Assembly: GCA_963678675.1 (NCBI GenBank)
Contig: OY783200.1
Span: forward strand, 24,008,190 to 24,072,189
Origin: Xiphydria camelus
Lineage: Eukaryota > Arthropoda > Insecta > Hymenoptera > Xiphydriidae
Direction of reading: 5' to 3'
DNA: 64,000 nucleotides
In this document: one piece after another, positions 26,176-36,131 of the stretch
Layout: each line of letters begins with the position of its first letter
How positions within the stretch are numbered: position 1 is the stretch's first letter
Program-made: the position numbers and the translations under genes
The notes under the pieces: model-generated
Databases searched by the model: none
The model's input: the letters and a program-made list of their open reading frames with translations, nothing else
Told to the model about the DNA's origin: nothing

Positions 26176-27109
26176 ATTTTCAAAAAAGCGATAAATATGG
26201 TTTGTATTATAATTTTTCTTACCATGATTCTGTACAGTCATAGTGGTACCATTAGAAATGTTCACAAAGTATAGGTATCTTTCAATTAACAGTTCCAAAA
26301 TAAAGTCCGTCCAAATACATTACAATTGATTTTTCCGTTGCCTCGCACTCCAGATAAAATTCTTCTCGTTCTTATCGAAGTAAAAATCTGAAACTAAAAT
26401 TGATGCCTTTTTATTACACTAAATTATAACGATTTTCTGTTATTTAATTTTTTTCATCGACAAGCAAACATCAGCTGGTAAGCACCGCGGTTGAACGGGT
26501 TGTCTACATGCTGGAGCAGCTGTGCGTAAATTTCTACACGATTCACATCGAAATATCGTATAACTCCGATAACACTGAACATACCTAAATAATATTGGAG
26601 GAAGAACTCGAAATGATTTCGATCGTTGCAGCATATCGTAGCATCGATCTAAAAATTTTCCAAATTGAGTATCTCCAATCGAATTGAAAGATTATTGTTG
26701 ATTTACAGTTAACATAAAAATGTTAACCAGAGACTCGATAGTTATAACAAAGGTATCGTCTGAAATTTTGAGAAACTGTAGAATCAGCTGTGGCTGAAAC
26801 AAGAAGCAGAACTATCAGTGGTCTTATTGGATCAAGAGACTTCCTATAAAGCAAGAGCACATCAATTAACTGAACAAATTTACGATTAATATATACAAAA
26901 TATATTATCCATTCAAGGTACAATAAATTATTATCCTTATAACTAAAATCATAAATTGCAGGGGTGATAGCTGCCTATAATTCTCTCTTGAAAAGGAAAA
27001 ATCAAATATTCCCGCAAGGAAAATCGTACGCTAATATCGACATTCGGGAGGCAAAGTAGGGATATTTTCCAGGACTGTCGAAACTGGAGCACGGTCATCC
27101 TTGCGAGTG

Positions 27110-27310
27110 CTTGGGAATTCGATGTAAAATGCAGTTTATATTCAGACGAAAATTAGATACTCATACGCGAAGTAGAAAAATAATTCTCATATGTCAAGCA
27201 AATTATGAAAAATTGGAGACAAAAAATGGCTTGCTATAAACCCTGCATTAATTAGTCCGCGACATGATACAACTAAGTCGATAATGATTCAACTAATAAA
27301 TACTTGGAAT
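27110..27310. repeat. Displaced palindrome fragment C (left)
   Basis: It matches the inverse of about 58105-58325. The left copy reads TTGGGAATTCGATGTAAAAT and the right copy has the inverse before 58320. Both also share the GCTTGCTATAAACCCTGCAT segment. On the right, fragments A and C are adjacent; on the left they are 0.9 kb apart and in swapped order. Confidence 0.6.
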
Positions 27311-28239
27311 ATAAAAAAATATAGAGGTATAATTTATTCATAGGTTTTCTCATAATAGAGAGTTTATAATATTTCATGTTTTACGGGCGCCTGGCAAAAA
27401 TTGCCAGTCGCACCGACTTTCGTAGAATATAGAATAAACCTGCAAAGTAATAGAAATTTCTATGCGCGACAATTTGCGGTACTTTCAGACATGGTTCAGA
27501 TAAGATAATACAGTAGGCGTTCCTTGCAAACTGGTACAAATAATGACCCACACGGCTTTTACACCGATTTATCGAACCGGCGTCGCAGAATGGATGAAAA
27601 AGGTATATCAATTAGATATAAAAAATCACTGAAATAAAATTACCTTGGACAAAAACGCCGTATTTCTAAACTTGCAACGAAAAGTGCATCCCAATGCGAC
27701 GCTGGTCGACGGTACCACGTTAGGGTACAAATTTTAATTTTCAGTTACACACACATGCAAAGAATAGGTCTGGCAGACTTGCGATGCTAATTGTATTAAA
27801 AAGGATAAGTCGACCATAATTTTTCGGCATAAATAAGCAAGTAAATTTGAGTCTCGATTATAACTAATAAGGTTTACGACTTTTCAGGAAATTAGAATTT
27901 TAATTTAATATAAAAATGATTGCTCTTACAAGCAGTTGTGATTTAATCTCAGCAGCTCTGGAATATCCCAGTTTACCTCCCAACTGACGACATTGGTTCA
28001 CAACCAAACCTACAACCTCATATTTTTTAATAATACGATACGATAAGAAAAATGTCTGCTATAACGTGAAGTTTTAAATAAAAATGAAATACGTATAGAA
28101 ATGTAATGAAGTAATTTTTCTTTAATTAAAGAATTTTTTTTAATTAAGCAATATTTAGTCAAAGAAGTCAAAATAGTAAATATAGAAAATTCACTCTCGC
28201 AAGCCCACTAGAGAAAGACAAGCGACAGTACTAGAGGAG

Positions 28240-29972
28240 GATAGTGCAAGAAGATCCGTGCGACACAAAAATTCCACAGTCAATTCTGAAACGATCCCCC
28301 AGTGTCAAGAACTGGGCGGAAAATTTCAGAAGATCCTCGGAAATTTCACGCGCCGTACGAAAAGGGTGTGGTGCGATGAACGGCGTCCTCTTCTCTGATG
28401 AGATTCTTTCTGTGCGTACGAGTAATTCGTCACGTTTCATTGCTCGACGATCGCTCGAGTTCGGAGGAATCTTCAAACACCGAGTTACGAGAAATCGTTA
28501 GCAATAAATGACAGAGACGAAATCCTCGCGATCTTAAAGTACTAAAGACCAATCCGCCCGAAGCAGACTCTGATTGGTCACACTCTCAAGCATACATTGG
28601 CAGAAAAAAAAATGTGTTGAGATTCAACGGACCCTACTGATCACCTATATTTAAAAAAACAAATGGCCATAATCGCGAAAATCATCGAGAGTACCTATAT
28701 TCGAAAAATTCGGACATTCGCACTGATACATGCATTCATCTCGTCAACCATTCTCTAATGTTGATCTTCGGTGATGATCCAGTGTCGAGGGGGAGATGTC
28801 GTCTCCACCCCCTCGCAGGAGCTGCAATACGACGCGAAATAGATACACGGAATCGCGGATTTTTTAAGCTACGGACTCTAAATCGTGACTCTCTATCGAT
28901 CGTCCAAAGAAGAACAGTTGCTAATGGGTTTATCGGTCGAACTTTAGTCCCTATTACTAGCTCTAGGATGAAGGTATAAAACGAGCTGAGAAGCTACTCT
29001 GAAAGAATCATAAGCAAAATGGATATTTGACCCTGAAAAAAATCCAAGAAACGAAGCTACCGCGATTTTCAAAGAGCCCGTATAGAACTGGTAGCGATCA
29101 AGATTTTCTAGGCAAATGAGAGAAGTAACACGTCGTTCATACGAAAGTTATGAAAGTCTAAGAAAAAACGAAGTAAAACAATCAATGTTAGAAGCGTTAA
29201 CGAGCTTTCGATTACTACATTTTCTTCGAGTGACGATATAAAAATAATTGAGCATCTCTTTGAAATTCGATTTTTATTGAAGAGAGCGTATTTTATAATC
29301 ATGTAACGAGAGCAATTTAATTGAAATGAAAGGAAATATAGACTGCTCCGATTAAAATGCCGCTACAAATCGAGTTCTTTAATATTTTTTAGAAAAATTC
29401 AAATTCAGAGATGATAAGATATAAGTGAAAAGGGATCCGCTACCAGAACCATAATACAAATCGGCTCTTTTCTTTCCATCGCCAGGTTTCAGCCCCTCTT
29501 AAGGGGGCTGTGGCGATTTTTCCATCGAACCGAACAAATTTCCCTGACAAAGATTCCTCTCGAATTCATCTACACGAAGAAGTATTCACCGTTCGACCAG
29601 TTATTGACTTTTGATTTCTCGAGTTCAATTAATTCGCGAGCGTCAAACGGTGGTACCACCTCGCGATTATATTTGCAGCGAATTTTCGACGACAGTTATT
29701 CAAATAGCAAACGAGGAAAATATAAAACTGAGTATAAAAGTATCTTTCCAAAACGCGTCTCGCTGCAAATCCCCTGAAGTGTCATCGTCGCGCCACACAG
29801 AGAAAGGGACAGAATGAGCGAAGAAAAGGCATATACAACGAACCGATTTCGGTATAGCGCGTCATTCCGCGTACCGAAAGTCGGTTTGAGGAAATCTGAA
29901 GGGGGCACTCACCGATGACGATTATAGTCACCGCCATTCTAGCTCCGAGGTAACACGCTAATCCAAAGTTTA
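28240..29972 (-). repeat. Diverged third copy of a left-arm segment
   Basis: This stretch aligns in direct orientation with about 35900-37610 in the left arm. Both have CGTCCTCTTC(T/A)CTGATGA (28385; 36010), GAGAAGCTACTCTGAAAGAA (28990; 36902) and CTGAAAAAAATCCAAGAAA (29030; 36960). Each ends at an exon-like module with a GT donor on the minus strand. It is much more diverged than the two palindrome arms are from each other, so the tandem duplication is older. Confidence 0.55.
29913..29972 (-). other. Exon-like module, 60 nt
   Basis: On the minus strand a TTGTGCAG acceptor is followed by 60 nt and a GTGAGT donor. One frame is open and ends MAVTIIVI. It occupies the place of the 57 nt module at 37553-37609 in the duplicated segment. 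It resembles that module (CTCATCGCCG against CGTCATCG before the donor). Coding status is unknown. Confidence 0.35.
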
Positions 29973-30363
29973 CTGCACAAAAAAAAACAATTGTGAGTTA
30001 GAGGCGTGGCTGATTGAAATAAGCGAGGAAACGAACGTGGCGAACACGAAATTTATGTACCGCGATCACCGAGAAACTTCTAGAATTCAAGTTTTCTCGA
30101 AGGATTCGCAAGCGCCACGATCGTTCTCCCGGTTTTCGAAATGGAATTTCCGACAGTATCTCTAGTCGTTCTATGTACTTCAACAATTTTGTCGGAGTAG
30201 CAAAAGGGAATAGGCAAGCAGAGAGCGCGAAGCGAAAGCGCGCACCTGCTACGCCAGACCGTGCTGAAATCGCATACCAGACCGCTGTGAGCTAAACAGC
30301 TGACGTTTTACCTGTTGCTCGCCGCGACTCGGCTATGAGGCGCGCTCCACTCTCTCATTATAC

Positions 30364-30585
30364 CTACACCCCCCGACTCGGACTCTGTCGCTGGGGGTGA
30401 CTTTTTTAAAATGTTTTTTTTAATCGTACTAACCAATGAACAATTAATTCTCATGCCCTCATTAGCTACGGTGGCGTCTACTCTCGTTAATGAAAGCATG
30501 ATTATTGATTAATCATTGGTTAGTACGTTTAAAAAATACATTTTAAAAAAGTCACCAGCGACAGAATTCGAGTCGGGGGGTGTAG
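30364..30585. mobile_element. 222 bp MITE with CTACACCCCCC ends
   Basis: The termini are CTACACCCCCCGACTCGG and the inverse, with about 100 bp inverted repeats including GTACTAACCAATGA. ATAC lies on both sides (30360-30363, 30586-30589), a candidate 4 bp target duplication. An inverted copy sits at 57321-57545 in the right arm, so the insertion predates the palindrome. Confidence 0.75.
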
Positions 30586-31655
30586 ATACGACACGCTCGA
30601 AACAAAGTATCGCAACGTTCAGCGTCGAACGATGAAACGATTCAAAATAAACCCGAGCCTGTTTTAGAATACGAAGAGGTACCTACTCCATGTAATTTTA
30701 TTTACTACGGTTTTTCATGGCATATAAAATTTCTCAACAAAATTCCAGAATCTCCGAATATTCAGCTACAAGACGAGTGTGTATTTTCTAAATAGCAGCG
30801 AAATTTTTACAATCAAAGGTGGAAATTAATTTATAACACATCACGGTGCACGCTCGTTGCATCGCCCCCCTTGCGATACTCGAAAGAATGCATAGAAACT
30901 TCTATTCTCGAACATCGATACGATTTTCCCGTATTCCGAAATCCCCCCAAAAATCCCTGAACGTGATGAAAATTTCAATAAATATTACCACTGGTTATTC
31001 GTCGTGCGTACATCCGCCGCAGTAGCATCGGTCTTGGCATTCTTGATATGAAACGAGCTCTCGATTTTGCTTCTGCCTACTGCATCCCCGACGCAGCGTC
31101 TTCGCGTGGGGATTCTCTCCACAGCATCCCGACTGGCACAGAATTTTTTACAAACTCGAAGGCGACAAAGTCCGTCACTGTCTCTCGTAAAACGAAAAAC
31201 TTGCGCGTGTACTGCACCACTTCGTGTCAACGCTTCACTACCGTCCGAATGTTACCTATACGTCGAAGCGATACGCGGAGAAATTGTTTTTCCCGTCACG
31301 AAAGGAAAACACGGCGCGAAGGAGTTTTCTCGAAGCCCGAGACCATCTTAAAATGGCCGACGAGGAGGTGTTTTTTCTCACCGCGTCATTATCTCGGCTC
31401 GCAAGGCATGCCGAGCCGCTCGTTCTCCGCAGGATCGCCTCACTGTCTCTCCGAGGATAAATCCGCGCGATCCTCCCTGCCGCGTCGATACCGCTTATCC
31501 GCGAATTCAGGGTCCGATTCCCGGCGCCAAGCCGCACGTGCAAGCGCGTCGAAGGAACCGGCGAAACTGCGGTTCTTCTCCAGTCACGCGACTTCGGCGC
31601 AGGGCCGTATCTAAATTCAACCGTTTGGCGTTCGATTCGTAGCATACGCTCCAAC

Positions 31656-31891
31656 ATATCGCTGCTTCCCGACAAGACCGTCACAACTCAAAATTTCAGT
31701 AGGAGCATTTAAAGCTTATTAGAAATTTTAATTAAAACCTATTGTAGAACGAGTTGCTGTCTGAATTTAGTGGAAGTTAAACAAAATCAGACAACTCATT
31801 CTGCAATACTTTTGATTTGAATTTGTAATAAGTTTTAAATGCTCCTACTGAAATATTGAGTTGTGACGGTCTTGCCAAGAAGCAGCGATAT
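31656..31891. mobile_element. 236 bp foldback MITE (left arm)
   Basis: About 105 bp terminal inverted repeats open with ATATCGCTGCTTC and contain TCAGTAGGAGCATTTAAA on both sides. The interior reads CAACTCATTCTGCAATA and its near inverse. The mirror copy is at 56012-56247. Confidence 0.7.
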
Positions 31892-32749
31892 CCTGGAAGA
31901 GAGACTGCAACAAATCAGAGCACCTCTGCCAAGAGCGCCAACCATGATAAGGTTTCGGTTCGATCTAAATTCTCCCTTGACTAACACAGCTGTAAGAAAA
32001 AAATTAATAATCCGCCTTCCAGATTAACAAAATAAGAAAGATTAATTCGCAATATATTAACAATTAAAACACGAATACTTAACATACGGTCAACTTACGC
32101 GTCGCATCTCTCCCAGTGTTGCGATCTCAAAGATGACAGGCCATGGGGGAAGTTCCGAAGACGTAAAGCAGATTTATGTAATTTTCAAAATTGTTATCAA
32201 ATTGAACGATTCATATACCACGAATAGAATGTCCGTCATATTGGTGTAAAATTCTATATTCTCGCGAGAAGATTCTATCACAAAATAGCAGGCGTTGGTA
32301 GATCCATAAGACTCGATGTCGAGCGTTACGGATCCTTCAGACCGTACCACGAGAAGGTCCCTGCTAACGACGGTCCGCGACCATCGAAAAGTTTCTCGAA
32401 ATCTAATTCCCGATATTAAATATCAGCGACAATAAATTATCACGCGATGTTTTCGGTATGCAAGGGGCGGCTGTATATATAAAAACATGAGAGACGCGAA
32501 TGGAAACTTGTCGATGCTCTTACATAGAGTTATTAAAAACTAGTTTAAAAGCTAAAGTCCGCTTCCATCGTAGAGTTTTACTAAACTAATTAATAAAACA
32601 AATTCGTTTTTCAAAACTTATCCTTACAAGTAAATGAACTCCCTACATGTAGGAAAGCTCCCCTGTCTACGCAACAACACCATGCTTATGACGACTTTTA
32701 CTTTCTTGCCACTTAAAAGTATGAAAATGTACTTTTAGGATGAAGGGCA

Positions 32750-33045
32750 AATCGAGGAGCGTAATAGGAAACCTGTAAAATAATAACGAAGAGCCTATAG
32801 AGACGACGAGGAATTTAAGAAAACCGAGCGAAGCCTATAGAGGACCATGTATCTACCTATAACAAAGACGACAAGACTAAACGAGATCGAAGCCTTTACG
32901 AAATCGAAGAAGAGCCTAAACGAGATCGAGGAGCCTATACGAAATCAACGAGGAACCTATACGAGTTCGAAGCGTCTATACGAATTCGACAAAGAACCTA
33001 CGAGTTCAAAGAAGAATCTACGAATTCAACGAAGAGCCTAAAAGT
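32750..33045. repeat. Short imperfect tandem repeats, about 24-27 bp
   Basis: Units of the form GAAGAGCCTATACGAAATCGA recur about ten times with drift. The mirror copy is at about 54830-55140 on the opposite strand. The repeats create a spurious open frame on the plus strand (KSKKSLNEIEE-like) that the other arm does not preserve as an obvious gene. Confidence 0.7.
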
Positions 33046-33316
33046 TTAAGACACCAACGACGAAACGACATTGCAGGAGGATTATTGAAAGGATGTGGTT
33101 GATAGCCGATAACGAGACAACGATCAAAGAGAGATAATAAAAGAAAGCAACTAGTGCAGTTGCAAAGACACGGGAGCTGAAGATGAAATATAACACCCTA
33201 AGATGATGAAGCCTAACTAATGATAATAAATCTAGAGTTTCGTGTATTCCCACGGCGACAAGTGTTGAGCTCTTTTTTAGAAGTTGAGAAATCCAGTATT
33301 CCAAGAATAAGACCAA
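33038..33316 (-). other. Hydrophobic 92-codon open frame (left arm)
   Basis: On the outward strand the frame begins MVLFLEYWIS and ends RFVVGVLNF. It has two to three stretches long enough to span a membrane. A TTCCAG acceptor-like site lies just upstream. The right arm has the same frame (54552-54830) with two amino-acid changes and no silent change that I could find, so there is no sign of purifying selection. I know of no matching family. It may be chance translation of T-rich sequence. Confidence 0.3.
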
Positions 33317-33419
33317 ATCTATAACTGGAATATAAAGCTGAACAATTAATAGTCTTATTTAAATATAAAAGACAGTCGAAGTTTGCCTGAAAAAATGTCG
33401 TTATTAAAATTCCGGCGAT

Positions 33420-33660
33420 CTGAAACAGAAAGCAAAATGATTAGTAATCTCATGTTAGATAAAAAAATTGCCGTAGACCGTCTGAAGAGTAACGCTGTAT
33501 AATGGCACCAAATTTGACGAACTTAAACAGAAAGCAGAACGATTAATTATATCTAATTTTAGCTCAAAAAATTGCCGTAGTCCACCTGAAAGGTAACGTT
33601 TTATAGATAATTGCACGAAGTTTGACGAACTGAAACAAAAAGCAGAAAGATTACAACTTC
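33420..33660 (-). repeat. Tandem 3'-splice-site-like modules (left arm)
   Basis: Read on the minus strand, three units of about 110 bp each contain a TTCTGTTTCAG-type tract plus AG. Each is followed 30-45 nt later by a second CTTTCAG or CTTCAG and then CTACGGCAATTTTTT. The right arm has the same array on the plus strand, twice, through a local duplication. No donor-like site separates the units. Confidence 0.6.
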
Positions 33661-33678
33661 TCACTAGCTAAAACAAAG

Positions 33679-33797
33679 CCCGATTGCCGAGTGTCACAGA
33701 GTGCTATGATTTTGGTGACAAGCTGCCGTTACAAATTGTATTTCATTGGTAATTTTACAGTAGAGTAACAGAACTCTGTAACACTTGGCTAATCGGG
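33679..33797. mobile_element. 119 bp MITE, CCCGATT ends, AAAG target duplication
   Basis: Ends are CCCGATTGCCGAGTGTCAC and the near inverse. AAAG occurs directly outside both ends (33675-33678, 33798-33801). Copies at 53116-53234 and 54069-54187 are flanked by CTTT, the inverse of AAAG, so the duplication is confirmed in three places. Confidence 0.8.
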
Positions 33798-34279
33798 AAA
33801 GAGTATATATATAACTTATATCTATATTTCCTGAAAAAGAAAGTTTCGTATTAATTCGTAGACCTGAAATAGAAAATGATTAGTAGTCTTAATTTAAATG
33901 GATATATGATATTTTTAAAGAATTCTTATGAGGGAAAAAGAGTGATAAATGATTAATTCCAATTAATCATTGCTCCGTCCTTTACCCCGATTTGAATCCT
34001 TAAAAAATAATGATATCATATGAATGGTGAGATGAGGGAAGGAGACATAGATATATTTCTTTATTAAAATTATACAAATTCTCTTATCCTATATGAGAGG
34101 TGAACATTTTTAATGGATTCGTTGCGGGGAAGACGAAAGCGATGAACGCGATCAACGTTATTCGATCGTTCCTCGTTTCTGACTCCACTATGAATCCCTT
34201 AAAAATAATGATAGATGAGGCGAAGGAAGAGTTTATTTATTTATGTATCAATAATATACATAAATATCGGGTCGAAGTA

Positions 34280-34505
34280 TCCTTTTCAGGATAGGATGCC
34301 CGAAGGCATTGGGGATTAAGTGGGCGTCAAGCAAAAAGGCGAGACGCGCCACATTTTATATAATAAAGAATGCCTCACCGTGTGAGGGTGGTAAATTTCC
34401 GCGGAACTCAATTTTTCCCGGAGTTCGCTGCTACAAGGCAAGTACTTCCTCCGGGGGTCAAGACCGGAGCCCCACTGACGTTTTGAGAACATTTAATATG
34501 TTCTC
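34280..34505 (-). other. GC-rich hairpin block B (left arm)
   Basis: On the outward (minus) strand this block can form several hairpins: CTCCGG/CCGGAG, GAACTC/GAGTTC, CTCAC/GTGAG, ATGCC/GGCAT and TATCC/GGATA. It stands out from AT-rich surroundings. A full mirror copy lies at 52398-52625, and the distal third is repeated at 53527-53580. The nature is unknown: structured RNA, a 3'-end element or a transposon part. Confidence 0.45.
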
Positions 34506-35021
34506 CAGTGATTAACTCTTATGATAAATATTCTTCAATAATTGCAAGCTTGATAAAATTTCAATATTATATTATATTCATTATTATTTCAGTAAAAATA
34601 TCTTATATTTTGTGTATCGAATGCAATTCAAAATTCTCTGAAGGAGCTTGAATGATATCATTTTAACAATTATTTACATTCTTTCAGCGTTAAGCGCATT
34701 GTCAATTGAATTAATAAAATTTATTGATACAATAATTGTAATATGAATTTAGCATTCTCCGTGCATAAACTGCAGTTTCATTTGAACAAATAAAGTTCAA
34801 TACTACTACGTGTTTCAAATGTTTGAAATAAATTATAGGACTTTATTTATATGTTTAAATATTTAATTAGGACACTGCGTAGTGAGACTCCGGTTGACAG
34901 AACTTATATATCTAATCCACATTTACTTCAGTGGTACTCACCAAGTTTTCTTAAACTAATACATGGTATATGCGAAATGTATATATCAAAGTAGGCGTGC
35001 GATGCGAACAGAATAATACTA

Positions 35022-35402
35022 TTAGGTGTACGACTTTGCTTCCGCCGTTTTTCCTCCGCCGTTTATCCTTTAATTTTTATCGCGCTATACTTTATAAATA
35101 ATTGCGAACGGACCTAACGTACTACTACCGCGATCCGCGATTTATGAAGCGAAACGACCAGGGCCCCATCCACGCCCACGTCAGTGAGAGTCTCCAAATA
35201 CTATACTCTCTCCTTTAATTTTTATCGCGCTATGTATTGTAAATGATTACGGACGGACCTAACGTACTACTACCGCGATCCGCGATTTATGAAGCGAAAC
35301 GACGGCCCTGCCCCAATACTTTAAATCATAAATGTATAACCAGTTTTTTACAATAAAGCCTCGAATTTCGGAAAAACGGCGGAAGCAATGCTGTACATCT
35401 AT
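35022..35402. mobile_element. Mariner-like nonautonomous element (left arm)
   Basis: Terminal inverted repeats TTAGGTGTACGACTTTGC and CTTCCGCCGTTTTTCC begin after TA. The AGGTGTAC start resembles mariner (mauritiana-type) ends. The interior holds two direct repeats (35066-35158 and 35212-35304) and no transposase. The right arm keeps only one end (51855-51896) next to different sequence. Confidence 0.55.
35066..35304. repeat. 146 bp period tandem repeat
   Basis: Two copies of a roughly 93 bp block start with CTTTAATTTTTATCGCGCTA and end in ATTTATGAAGCGAAACGAC. They are offset by 146 bp inside the mariner-like element. Confidence 0.8.
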
Positions 35403-35771
35403 TGGATTGAATCTTTTGAAAATATTATAGCCATGAACCTTATTTGTAGTGTACCATTAGTTATACGTGGAACTATTACATTTCTTTTACTATATTTCAG
35501 TTTGCAAAATCCTTTTCTGTATCAAAAATTTACGATTTAATAAGAGGACTAGAAAATCTCACAAAATATTGCATATTCAATGTGCACCAGAAATAAATTT
35601 TAAAGCTTATTAAACGATATGGAATATCGTTCAAAGAGAATTGACTTTTATCAAAAGCAAGGAACTTGAATAGATAAAAAATGTTAGTCAAATACATTAA
35701 AATTAATTAAATTGAACTAGAGAAATTAAATATTTCTTAATTGAATTTCTAAAATTCTGAAAATTATATGT

Positions 35772-36131
35772 TCAGAATGAATGCATATCAAATCGCACGC
35801 CTACTTTGCTTTCTTCTGAATATAGAAGAGAAATATATATAGAAAGAAAGAGAGAGATAGAGGAAAAGAAGAAAAACCATAGGACGTATTCAATTCCAGA
35901 TTCATTCTCGATATGTTCTGCAAATTTCGAAAATTTGCAGAAGAGTCTCGAGAACTCCTCCGAAATTATACGAACCGTTATGGTCGGGTGCGTGGTGCAA
36001 CGACCGGCGTCCTCTTCACTGATGACTTCTTTCTTCTTTCTTCTGGCAAGGCGAAGTCGCAGACGGCTTGCGAAACCGATTGCCACCATGCACCACGCAG
36101 CACGGTGTTAGCGACCTCGCCGTTGCCTCGC
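35772..36131 (-). other. Exon-like segment with mirrored open frame (left arm)
   Basis: A minus-strand acceptor (TCGTTAG at 36132-36138) precedes a segment with a 105-codon frame containing LARRKKKEVISEEDAG. The right arm has an 87-codon frame with the same core (51336-51599) behind the same acceptor at 51287-51288. The older copy at 28.24-28.48 kb keeps the DNA but reads it in another frame. This argues against a conserved protein. It could be a noncoding exon. Confidence 0.3.

Noticed and set aside
31048..31614. 188-codon frame mirrored as 222 codons at 56191-56859
   Set aside because: The two arms keep different reading-frame lengths and C-termini through a frameshift, and the composition is that of CG-rich repeat DNA. 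It is not supported as a gene.
32750..33045. CRISPR-like or coding repeat array
   Set aside because: Units are 24-27 bp, imperfect and without unique spacers. The open frame is a by-product of the repeat.
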